DNA of 64,000 nucleotides, from assembly GCF_025380365.1 (NCBI RefSeq), contig NZ_JAOCQF010000001.1, positions 1,662,245-1,726,244 of the forward strand, read 5' to 3'. Positions 18,076 through 25,767 of this stretch are shown here, piece by piece. A program made the translations under genes and the position numbers. The DNA comes from Albidovulum sediminis. GTDB taxonomy: Bacteria; Pseudomonadota; Alphaproteobacteria; Rhodobacterales; Rhodobacteraceae. Position 1 is the stretch's first letter, and each line of letters starts with the position of its first letter. The notes under the pieces were generated by a model that did not search any database, was not told the origin of the DNA, and saw only the letters and a list, made by a program, of their open reading frames with translations.

Positions 18076-19053
18076 TCAGCCCTTCATGAGACCGAGCTTG
18101 ATCATCTGGTGGCGCAGCGCATGGCGGGACAGGCCAAGCAGCCGCGCGGCCTCCTGCGGGTTGCCCGACGCGGCGGAGAGCGCCCGTCCGATCAGGTCGC
18201 GCTGGAACGCCTCGGTGGCAGCGTGATAGTCGGCGGGGCCTTCGGCCGGCGGCGCGGCGGTCTGGCCCGCCCCGCCGGTCACGCTGCGCAGGATGCGGTC
18301 CGGCAGGTGGCGCGGCAGGATCTCGTTCTCGTCCTCGAGGATGAAGATGCGCTCCAGCAGGTTCTCCAGCTCGCGGACATTGCCGGGCCAGCGGTAGCGC
18401 TGGAGGATGTCCTCGGCTTCCGGGGTGAGCCCGCGCACCGACCGGCCGTAAGCCCGGTTGAAGCGCGCGATGAAGTGCCGCGCCAGCGTCAGCACGTCGT
18501 CGCCGCGGTCCCGCAGCGCGGGCAGGTTCACCGCGACCACCTGAAGCCGGTAATAAAGATCCTCGCGGAACCGCCCCGAGGTCACTTCGGACAGCAGCAC
18601 CTTGTTGGTGGCGGCGATGAAGCGGACGTCGACCTTCACCGGCTTGACCGCGCCCACCCGGCGGAACTGCTGCGTGTCGAGGAGCGTCAGCAGCTTGGCC
18701 TGCAGCGTCAGGTCCATCTCGCGGATCTCGTCGAGGAAGACGGTGCCCTGGTTGGCGGCCTCCACCAGCCCCAGCTTGCGGTCCACGGCGCCGGTGAAGG
18801 CACCCTTCTCATGCCCGAAAAGCTCGGACTCGAGAAGGCTCGCCGGCAGGGCCGCGCAGTTGATGTCGACAAAGTCGCGCGCCGCGCGGCTGGACACCTG
18901 ATGGATCATCCGTGCCACAAGGCCCTTGCCGGTGCCGGTCTCGCCGTAGATCAGGACGGTGCGCGTGGGGCTGCGGCCGATCCGGGCCACCAGCCTGCGC
19001 AGGGACTCGATGGCCGGAGAGGTGCCGACCAGTTCATTGCTGTAATCCGCCAT
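18076..19053 (-). CDS. Sigma-54-dependent activator without sensory domain
   Basis: A 325-residue AAA+ enhancer-binding protein. Walker A GETGTGKG is at 37-44, the sigma-54 contact loop GAFTGA at 84-89 is intact, Walker B is VFLDEI (105-110), and a Fis-type HTH lies at about 290-322. It starts almost directly with the AAA+ domain, so there is no receiver, GAF or PAS module; PspF-like activators of this type are controlled by a separate protein or by expression. The usual DEIGE after Walker B reads DEIRE. The gene follows the C45 gene by 39 bases in the importer operon, so it may amplify its own expression. Confidence 0.92.
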   Translation of the reverse strand: MADYSNELVGTSPAIESLRRLVARIGRSPTRTVLIYGETGTGKGLVARMIHQVSSRAARDFVDINCAALPASLLESELFGHEKGAFTGAVDRKLGLVEAANQGTVFLDEIREMDLTLQAKLLTLLDTQQFRRVGAVKPVKVDVRFIAATNKVLLSEVTSGRFREDLYYRLQVVAVNLPALRDRGDDVLTLARHFIARFNRAYGRSVRGLTPEAEDILQRYRWPGNVRELENLLERIFILEDENEILPRHLPDRILRSVTGGAGQTAAPPAEGPADYHAATEAFQRDLIGRALSAASGNPQEAARLLGLSRHALRHQMIKLGLMKG

Positions 19054-19092
19054 TCCGCCTTCCGGGTGCCTGCCCTGCCAGCGCCCGGCCCG

Positions 19093-20154
19093 TCAGCGGC
19101 AGGGCGCCATCGCCTGCCACCGGCCAAGGCAGGGCGTGCCTTCGCTGATCTCCATTTCGCCCAGCCTACACGAATACACGACCGAGGAAATGGTCTCGGC
19201 GCCGTCGTCGCCCGCGCCGTGCTGGCAGATCGGCGCGCCGTCGGGGCCGGGGTGGGTGGACATCAGGCGCTTCGCATCGGCGCGGGTCCAGTCACGGCCG
19301 GGCAGGACGCGGGCGAGGTGATCGAACCGGCTGTGAGAGTTTCCAGCGATCCGGTCGCCGTCGGCACCCAGCGTCTCGTCCCGGCAGGCGGCGGCGGTGT
19401 AGTGGTTGGTGCGCCATTGCAGGCCGCCCTCGGCAATCATCGGACCGCGCGCCGAAAGCTCGACCGAGGCGGTCGCGCCGGAGCGGTCAGCCAGCACCAG
19501 CGTGCCGCCGCCCGCATGGGGCAGGCTGCGGATCATCGCCAGCGCCTCGCCGACCGTCCGCGCCCGCGCCAGAAGGCGCGGCAGCAGGAAGTAGCGCAGC
19601 CAGCCGACGCGGTGGCGGTTGACCGCGACCTGCGTGTCGGCGACCGCCAGCCCCGCGGCATTGATCCCCGAGGACCAGGCCGACAGGCTGCCCAGGCTGC
19701 CAAGGCTCAGCACCTGCCCCGTCGCGATGTCCGGCCCCGCGTGGCGCAGCACGCATTGGATGCCGAGGTGCAGGCCCGAGAAATCGCGGTTCTTGAACAC
19801 CAGCGGGCCCTCGGGGCCCTGCCCCACGGCCACCGCGCTGCATCCCTCGATCAGCGCCGTGCCGCCCTTCATGTCGCGCAGCGTGCCGAGGTGCAGATGC
19901 GCGAAAAGATCGGCCTCGGGCAGGCCGAAGGCATCGGCCACGCCCCGCAACTCCTCAAGCCCCTCGGGGTCGTGCGCGGCGTGAAAGCTCCGCTGCTGCG
20001 CCAGGTAGGCCTCGGCCGCGGCGTCGATCAGGCCGTCGGCCCGGGCCCCATCAACACGCGCCACCGTCGCGCGGCGCACGGTGTCCACCGGGGCCGCGCC
20101 CTGCTGCGCGCGCCCGCGCTCATAGGCGGTTCCGATGGCGGTGACCTCAATCAT
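19093..20154 (-). CDS. C45 family peptidase/acyltransferase (isopenicillin-N acyltransferase-like)
   Basis: A 353-residue Ntn-hydrolase. EGCSAVAV places the nucleophile Cys105 after Gly104, where this family self-cleaves to free an N-terminal cysteine; FKNRDF (120-125) follows at the expected spacing, and TNHY is further downstream. C45 enzymes act on amide bonds of acyl-amino acids, acyl-CoA:6-APA, or related compounds. There is no signal peptide, so it is cytosolic. It overlaps the ABC ATPase gene by ATGA and is thus coupled to the importer, which suggests that it hydrolyses the imported amide or peptide-like substrate. Confidence 0.85.
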   Translation of the reverse strand: MIEVTAIGTAYERGRAQQGAAPVDTVRRATVARVDGARADGLIDAAAEAYLAQQRSFHAAHDPEGLEELRGVADAFGLPEADLFAHLHLGTLRDMKGGTALIEGCSAVAVGQGPEGPLVFKNRDFSGLHLGIQCVLRHAGPDIATGQVLSLGSLGSLSAWSSGINAAGLAVADTQVAVNRHRVGWLRYFLLPRLLARARTVGEALAMIRSLPHAGGGTLVLADRSGATASVELSARGPMIAEGGLQWRTNHYTAAACRDETLGADGDRIAGNSHSRFDHLARVLPGRDWTRADAKRLMSTHPGPDGAPICQHGAGDDGAETISSVVYSCRLGEMEISEGTPCLGRWQAMAPCR

Positions 20155-21155
20155 CGCGCGGCGTCCAGCAGGCTCAGATTCTCGTCCAGCCGGTAGCAGG
20201 CCGCGACATGGCCCGGCCCGACCACCCGGTTTTCGGGGGCTCGCGTCTGGCAGAGCGGGATGGCCAGCGGGCAGCGGGTGTGGAACTTGCAGCCCTTCGG
20301 CGGGTTCAGGGGCGACGGCAGGTCGCCCTGCAGACGCACCCGCGCGCGGTCGCGCCGGGGGCCGACCTCGGGCACCGCCGACAGCAGGCTTTGCGTGTAG
20401 GGGTGGCGCGGGTTGTCCAGAACCTCGGCCACAGGGCCGGTCTCGACGATCTCGCCCAGATACATCACCGCGACCCGGTCGGCGAGATAGCCGATCACCG
20501 AGATGTCGTGGCTGATGAACAGGTAGGTCAGCCCCAGTTCGCGCTTCAACTCCAGCAGGAGCGCGATGATCTGCGCCTGGATCGAGACGTCGAGCGCCGA
20601 GACCGGTTCGTCGCAGACGATGAATTCGGGGTTGGAGACCAGCGCGCGGGCGATCCCGATCCGCTGGCGCTGCCCGCCGGAGAACTGGTGGGGGTAGCGG
20701 TCAAGCTGGTTCGCGCGCAGGCCCACCCGCTCCAGCACGCGGGCGGTGATCTCCCGCGCCTCCTCGCCCGTGGCGATGCCGTGAAGCGCCAGCGGAAGCC
20801 CGACGATCTCGGCCACGGTGCGGCGGGGGTTCAGGCTGGCGTAGGGGTCCTGAAAGATGATCTGCATCCGCCGCCGCATCGCCTTCAGGTCCGGCGGGGC
20901 AAGTGCGGTGACATCGGTTCCGTCAAAGACGACGCGGCCGGCGGTGGGTTCGTGCAGCCGCAGGATGGCGCGGCCGAGCGTGGTCTTGCCGCAGCCGGAT
21001 TCCCCGATCAGGCCCAGCACCTCTCCCCGCTCGACCCGCAGCGACACGTCGTTGACCGCCCGCACGACGCTTTGCCGCGTGCCGGTCAGGCGCTGCGCGA
21101 GCGACCGGCGCCCCTCGTATTGCTTGGTCAGGCCATCCACCTGCAACAGGGTCAT
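20151..21155 (-). CDS. Oligopeptide-type ABC transporter ATPase (DppF/OppF-like)
   Basis: A 334-residue ATPase. Walker A GESGCGKTT, signature FSGGQRQR, Walker B FIVCDEP and the H-loop SHD are all present. The C-terminal oligopeptide extension contains the cysteine cluster CKFHTRCPLAIPLC typical of OppF/DppF, which can hold an iron-sulfur centre in some members. The start at 21155 overlaps the stop of the companion ATPase (ATGA). It drives import by the peptide-type permeases encoded upstream in the same operon. Confidence 0.92.
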   Translation of the reverse strand: MTLLQVDGLTKQYEGRRSLAQRLTGTRQSVVRAVNDVSLRVERGEVLGLIGESGCGKTTLGRAILRLHEPTAGRVVFDGTDVTALAPPDLKAMRRRMQIIFQDPYASLNPRRTVAEIVGLPLALHGIATGEEAREITARVLERVGLRANQLDRYPHQFSGGQRQRIGIARALVSNPEFIVCDEPVSALDVSIQAQIIALLLELKRELGLTYLFISHDISVIGYLADRVAVMYLGEIVETGPVAEVLDNPRHPYTQSLLSAVPEVGPRRDRARVRLQGDLPSPLNPPKGCKFHTRCPLAIPLCQTRAPENRVVGPGHVAACYRLDENLSLLDAAR

Positions 21156-22141
21156 GCCATCTCCTCCAGCCGCAGGCAGCGGGCGCGACGACCCGGCCCG
21201 GCATCCAGCATCGGCACCTCGACCAGGCATTCCGGCCGCGCCAGCGGGCAGCGGGAATGGAACCGGCACTGCGGCGGCAGGCCGACAAGGTCGGGCACCT
21301 GCCCGCGGATCGGGGTCAGCGGCTGCCCCCGGAGCGCCGGGCGCGGGATCGAGGCCAGAAGGCCGCGCGTGTAGGGATGGCGGGGCTGGCCGATCACCTG
21401 GCCTGTCGGCCCCTCCTCGACCACCTGGCCCGCGTACATCACCATGACGCGGTCGCAATGTTCGGCCACCACGCCCAGGTCATGGGTGATGAGGACGACC
21501 GCCATGCCAAGCCGGGCGCGGATATCGGTGATCAGTTCCAGCACCTGCGCCTGGATCGTCACGTCGAGCGCGGTGGTCGGTTCGTCGGCGATCAGAAGCT
21601 TGGGCCGGCAGGCCAGCGCGATGGCGATCATGATGCGCTGCCGCATGCCGCCGGAAAACTCGTGCGGATACTGCCGGAGCCGCGTGTCGGGCGACGGGAT
21701 GCCGACAAGACCCAGCATCTCGACCGACCGTTCCCGGATAGCGGCGCGCCGCGCAAGGCGCCCGGCGGGCAGGGTTTCGTCATGCGCCACAAGCACTTCG
21801 GCTAGTTGTTCGCCCACCGTCAGCGCCGGGTTCAGCGCGGTCAGCGCGTCCTGCATCGTCATCGCGATGTCGCGGCCGCGGATCGCGCGCATCTCCTCTG
21901 GCGAGAGGTCGCGCAGGTTGCGGCCGTCGAAGAAGATCGACCCCTGGGTGACACGTCCCGGCGCGCGCACAAGCCCCATGACGCTGGAAAACGTCACCGA
22001 CTTGCCGGAACCGCTTTCGCCCACGACGCCCAGGCATTCGCCCCGCGACACCCGGAGGTTCACACCGTCCACGGCACGGACCAGACCCGCGCGGGCGGTG
22101 AACTCGGTTTGCAGGTTGGTGACTTCCAGCAGCACACTCAT
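21152..22141 (-). CDS. Oligopeptide-type ABC transporter ATPase (DppD/OppD-like)
   Basis: A 329-residue ATPase with Walker A GESGSGKS, signature FSGGMRQR, Walker B LLIADEP and HD in the switch region. The C-terminal extension again has the Cys pattern CRFHSRCPLARPEC. It pairs with the DppF-like protein as the ATPase heterodimer at the inner face of the membrane. The ATG at 22141 overlaps the DppC-like stop, which makes the operon tightly coupled. Confidence 0.92.
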   Translation of the reverse strand: MSVLLEVTNLQTEFTARAGLVRAVDGVNLRVSRGECLGVVGESGSGKSVTFSSVMGLVRAPGRVTQGSIFFDGRNLRDLSPEEMRAIRGRDIAMTMQDALTALNPALTVGEQLAEVLVAHDETLPAGRLARRAAIRERSVEMLGLVGIPSPDTRLRQYPHEFSGGMRQRIMIAIALACRPKLLIADEPTTALDVTIQAQVLELITDIRARLGMAVVLITHDLGVVAEHCDRVMVMYAGQVVEEGPTGQVIGQPRHPYTRGLLASIPRPALRGQPLTPIRGQVPDLVGLPPQCRFHSRCPLARPECLVEVPMLDAGPGRRARCLRLEEMA

Positions 22142-23031
22142 TCGCTGAACCTCGGGTCGAAGGCATCGCGCAGGCCCTGGCTGGCCACGTTGATGGCCAG
22201 CACCAGAAGCAGGATCGCAAGGCCGGGGAAGGTCGAGACCCACCACGCCTCGAGGATGAAGGCGCGCCCGTCCGACACCATGCTGCCCCAGCTTGCGGTG
22301 GGCGGCTGCACGCCGAGGCCAAGGAAGGACAGCGAGGCCTCGAGGATGATGACGTTGGCCATGCGGATGGTGGAAACCACGATGACCGGCGACAGGATGT
22401 TCGGCAGGATCTCGCGCCACATGATGTGGCGGGGGCCGGCGCCAAGGGCGCGCGCGGCCTCGACGTATTCCAGTTCGCGCACGGCCAGCGTCTCGCCTCG
22501 CACGACGCGGCAGGGGATCACCCATTCCTTGTAGGCGAGCGCCAGGACGATGTTCATCAACCCCGGCCCCATCATCGCCATCAGGCCGATCGCGAAGATG
22601 AGGTAGGGAAAGCCCAGCAGGATGTCGACCACGCGCCCGATCACCACGTCCACCCAGCCGCGGAAATAGCCCGCGGCGAGCCCCGCGAGGATGCCGACGC
22701 CGGTGGCCAGCAAGATCACGGCAACGCCGATGAAGATCGAGATGCGCGCGCCGTAGACGATGCGGGAAAGGATGTCGCGGCCCAGCCCGTCGCAGCCGAG
22801 GGGAAAGGCCCAGTCGCCGCCCTGCACCCAGGCGGGCGGTTGCAGGCGCCGGAACAGGTCGGTGGCATTGGGGTCCTGCGGTGCGATCAGGGGTGCGGCG
22901 ACCGCCATCACCACGAAGGTCAGCACAACGAGGACCGAGGCCATCGCCAGCCGGTTGCGGCGGAAGTCGCGCAGGTTCCGGCGGAACAGGGAATCGGCGC
23001 GGGCGGGCATGGCAAGGGTCGCGTCGGTCAC
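22138..23031 (-). CDS. Oligopeptide-type ABC permease (DppC-like)
   Basis: A 297-residue inner-membrane protein with about six membrane segments: one near the N-terminus (about 30-52), then the binding-protein-dependent transport domain. The EAA loop reads EAARALGAGPRHIMWREILPN, which contacts the ATPases. The N-terminal RNRLAMAS before the first segment is typical of the OppC N-terminal domain. It overlaps both neighbours by four bases and forms the channel with the DppB-like subunit. Confidence 0.92.
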   Translation of the reverse strand: MTDATLAMPARADSLFRRNLRDFRRNRLAMASVLVVLTFVVMAVAAPLIAPQDPNATDLFRRLQPPAWVQGGDWAFPLGCDGLGRDILSRIVYGARISIFIGVAVILLATGVGILAGLAAGYFRGWVDVVIGRVVDILLGFPYLIFAIGLMAMMGPGLMNIVLALAYKEWVIPCRVVRGETLAVRELEYVEAARALGAGPRHIMWREILPNILSPVIVVSTIRMANVIILEASLSFLGLGVQPPTASWGSMVSDGRAFILEAWWVSTFPGLAILLLVLAINVASQGLRDAFDPRFSE

Positions 23032-24035
23032 AGCTTCACCCTCGGATTGAGCACGGTGTAGAGGATGTCGGCGATGAAGTTCAGCAGGACATAGGTCACC
23101 GCGTAGAGCAGCACCGCCGCCTGAACGAGCGGGAAGTTGCGCAGGAAGATGCTTTCCACCACCAGCCGCCCCAGCCCGGGCCAGCCGAACACCGTCTCCA
23201 CGATCATGTTGCCGCCGAGCAGGCTGCCGGTCTCGATCGCCGCGACCGAGACGGTCGGGATCAGCGCGTTCTTCAGCGCGTGGCGGTAAAGGACGCGGCG
23301 GCGCGGCAGGCCCTTGGCCTCGGCGAAGGTGATGTAGTCCTGCCGCATCACCTCAAGCATGGAGGTGCGGGTGACGCGCATCAGGATCGCCGTCATCGGC
23401 AGGCCAAGCGTGATCGCGGGCAGGACAAGATAGCGCAGCGCCTCGCCGAAGGCGCCTATGTCGCCGGCAAGGAGCGTGTCGATCAAGAGGAACCCGGTGA
23501 TCGCGGGCACCTCGCTGGCATAGCCGATCCGGCCCGAGACCGGCAGGATCTGCAGGTGCACGGCAAACAGCATGATCAGCAGGATGCCGAACCAGAACCC
23601 CGGCAACGACACCCCCAGAAGCGAACCGACCGTCGCCATCCGGTCGAAGATGGAGTTCTTGCGGATCGCCGCCAGCACGCCCAGCGGGATCGCCGTGGCC
23701 AGCGCCACGATCAGCGCGACAAGGCTCAGCTCGATCGTCGCGGGCAGGCGTTCGGCGATCACCTCGGCCACCGGGCGGCCGTGATAGAAGCTCTGGCCGA
23801 AGTCGAAGCGCACCGCGTTGGCCACGAACAGGAAGAAACGCTCCACCATCGGACGGTCAAGGCCCAGGTTGTGGCGCAACTCGGCTTCCTGCTCGGGGGT
23901 GATCGCCTGTTCGCCGACCATGATCTGCACCGGGTCGCCCGGGGTCAGCGCCAGCATCACGAAGACGATGAGGCTGACCCCGAGAAGGACGGGGACAAGC
24001 TGGATCAGGCGCTCCAGCAGCTTTCCGAGGCTCAT
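23028..24035 (-). CDS. Oligopeptide-type ABC permease (DppB-like)
   Basis: A 335-residue inner-membrane protein. The first helix (about 10-32) is followed by the periplasmic segment with LTPGDPVQIMVGEQA and GLDRPM, which is a hallmark of DppB/OppB. The EAA-type loop is FAEAKGLPRRRVLYRHALKN. It follows the binding protein gene by 21 bases. Substrate class cannot be read from this subunit; the pairing with a C45 amidase argues for an amide or peptide-like ligand. Confidence 0.92.
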   Translation of the reverse strand: MSLGKLLERLIQLVPVLLGVSLIVFVMLALTPGDPVQIMVGEQAITPEQEAELRHNLGLDRPMVERFFLFVANAVRFDFGQSFYHGRPVAEVIAERLPATIELSLVALIVALATAIPLGVLAAIRKNSIFDRMATVGSLLGVSLPGFWFGILLIMLFAVHLQILPVSGRIGYASEVPAITGFLLIDTLLAGDIGAFGEALRYLVLPAITLGLPMTAILMRVTRTSMLEVMRQDYITFAEAKGLPRRRVLYRHALKNALIPTVSVAAIETGSLLGGNMIVETVFGWPGLGRLVVESIFLRNFPLVQAAVLLYAVTYVLLNFIADILYTVLNPRVKL

Positions 24036-24056
24036 CCCCGCTCCTCCCGGTTCAGG

Positions 24057-25598
24057 TCAGTTCAGGCAGGCGTCGTGCAGGTTGATGCGGCTGTCGGCGC
24101 TGGGCTGCCAGCCGGTCACGCGCCTGGAAACACCGTAGATGTCCTTCGGAACCCAGAGGTAGACATAGGGCTGATCGGCGTTGATCATCATCTCGGCGTC
24201 ACGATACATCGCGCGGCGCTTGTCCACGTCCAGTTCCACCGCCGCCGCATCGAGAAGCGCGTCAAGCGCGGGGTTGGCGTAGCCGGCCGAGTTGCCGCGG
24301 TCGTTGGTCCGGTGCGTGGGCGTGAAGATGTCGAACGGATCGAGCGAGCCGTTGCCCCAGCTGGTGAAGTACATGTCGCCCGACTTCGGCGCGCCCTTGG
24401 TGCGCCACTTGTCGGACAGCTGCGCCCCCTCGCCCACCGCGACGGTGGTGCGGATGCCGGCGTTCGTCAGCATCGAGGCGATCGCCTCGGCGGTGTCCTT
24501 GAACGCCCCTTCGGTGTCCATCGTCACGTCGATCCCGTCGGGAAAGCCCGCCTCGGCCAGAAGCGCCTTGGCTTGTTCCGGATTGTAGCCGACCGAGGGC
24601 AGTTCGCTGGCGCCGAAGGCGGCGGGCGACAGGATGCCGTCGATGGGGGCTGCATTACCGCCCAGGATCTTGTCGATGATCAGGTTCTTGTCGATCGCCA
24701 TCGCGGCGGCCTGGCGCACCTTCACGTCGTCGAAGTATTCGCCTTCCATGTTCATCGCGATGAAGAAGCTGCGGGTGCCGTTTACGGTCATCACCTGCGT
24801 GCCCTCGTTCGCCTCGACCTGCGCGATCGAGAAGGCGGGCAGTTCGTTGATGATGTGCACCTCGCCCGCCAGCAGAGCGGCGACGCGGCTGGCGCTTTCG
24901 GGAATGATCTTGAACACCACGCGGTCGACGCAGGCAGGGCCCACCGGCGGGATGTCGGCGGCGCCGCCATAGTAGTCGTCGAACCGCTCCAGGATCACCG
25001 CGTCACCCTTGCGCCATTCCACCAGCTTGAAGGGGCCGGTGCCGTTTTCGGCCGTGGCCACGCCCTCGTTGCCCATCGCCTCGACCCAGGCCTTCGAAAC
25101 GATCTGCTGGTTGGGCAGCATCGCCGGCAGGATCGGCCAGGGCTCCTTCAGCGTGATCCGCACCGTATCCGGCGCCGTCACCTCGACCGAGGCGATGGGG
25201 CCCATCAGGCCCTGGCGCGGGCTGGTCACGCCCTCGCCCATGCCGTTGTCGAGGACCACGCGGTCAAGGGTGAACTTGACGTCCTCAGCGGTCATCTCGC
25301 TGCCGTCGTGGAACTTGATCCCCGGCCGCAGCTTGAAATCGTATTCGGTGGCCGAAACCTGGGTCATCGATTCCGCGATCTCGGGCACCACCAGCATGTT
25401 CGCGTCCCGCGTCAGCAGGCCGTCGTACATGTTCCGGATGATCGTTTCCGTCTCGCGCTTGCGATGGTTCGCCGGGTCGAGCGTGTCGGCGTCAAGGGTG
25501 AAGCCGACGATCAGATCCTCGGCGGCGACGGCGGCGGGAAAGAGGGTGGGCGTGGCGGCCAGCGCAGTGGCCATCAAGAGACGCGGAAGTGCCTTCAT
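24057..25598 (-). CDS. ABC transporter substrate-binding protein, SBP family 5
   Basis: A 513-residue periplasmic protein with a Sec signal peptide (about 1-25, ending near AVAAEDL). The pattern LDPANHRKRETETIIRNMYD and LRPGIKFHDGSEMTAEDVKF is typical of the DppA/OppA/nickel-binding family 5. It is the first gene of the importer operon, directly behind a sigma-54 promoter, with GGGAGAAAT before the ATG. Family-5 proteins bind di- and oligopeptides, glutathione, opines or acylated compounds; the ligand here is unknown. Confidence 0.92.
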   Translation of the reverse strand: MKALPRLLMATALAATPTLFPAAVAAEDLIVGFTLDADTLDPANHRKRETETIIRNMYDGLLTRDANMLVVPEIAESMTQVSATEYDFKLRPGIKFHDGSEMTAEDVKFTLDRVVLDNGMGEGVTSPRQGLMGPIASVEVTAPDTVRITLKEPWPILPAMLPNQQIVSKAWVEAMGNEGVATAENGTGPFKLVEWRKGDAVILERFDDYYGGAADIPPVGPACVDRVVFKIIPESASRVAALLAGEVHIINELPAFSIAQVEANEGTQVMTVNGTRSFFIAMNMEGEYFDDVKVRQAAAMAIDKNLIIDKILGGNAAPIDGILSPAAFGASELPSVGYNPEQAKALLAEAGFPDGIDVTMDTEGAFKDTAEAIASMLTNAGIRTTVAVGEGAQLSDKWRTKGAPKSGDMYFTSWGNGSLDPFDIFTPTHRTNDRGNSAGYANPALDALLDAAAVELDVDKRRAMYRDAEMMINADQPYVYLWVPKDIYGVSRRVTGWQPSADSRINLHDACLN

Positions 25599-25671
25599 CT
25601 GATTTCTCCCATGTGATCATGCCCCGCTTTCTGGGTGCGTTGGTCCGGTTGGGGCGGACACCCGATGGGGA

Positions 25672-25687
25672 TGCACAATGCGTGCCA
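25672..25687 (-). promoter_or_regulatory. Sigma-54 promoter of the importer operon
   Basis: On the minus strand the sequence is TGGCACGCATTGTGCA. The -24 element TGGCACG is perfect and the -12 GC (in TGTGCA, one base off TTGCA) is at the exact spacing. The inferred transcription start is near 25661, about 62 bases before the binding-protein ATG. Confidence 0.82.
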
Positions 25688-25737
25688 CACCCGGGATGCC
25701 CCCTGACCCCCGTTCGGCCGATGTCCGCAGCCGGCTC

Positions 25738-25759
25738 GCGTGATATTCACGCCGGCGTG
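25738..25759. promoter_or_regulatory. Candidate enhancer cluster for the sigma-54 activator
   Basis: Two overlapping perfect palindromes: GCGTGA-TAT-TCACGC (25738-25752) and CACGC-CG-GCGTG (25748-25759), with one more CACGC at 25769-25773. Centres are about 84 and 92 bases upstream of the inferred start, the normal zone for enhancer-binding proteins. The same half-site is repeated at 18043-18053. Confidence 0.6.
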
Positions 25760-25767
25760 TTTGACCC

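Noticed and set aside
17935-20196. A 753-codon plus-strand frame over the sigma-54 activator and C45 genes
   Set aside because: Both minus-strand genes have intact family motifs, so this is a shadow.
22881-25616. A 911-codon open frame opposite the importer operon
   Set aside because: It runs across several well-supported genes on the other strand, begins inside one of them and has no recognisable fold.
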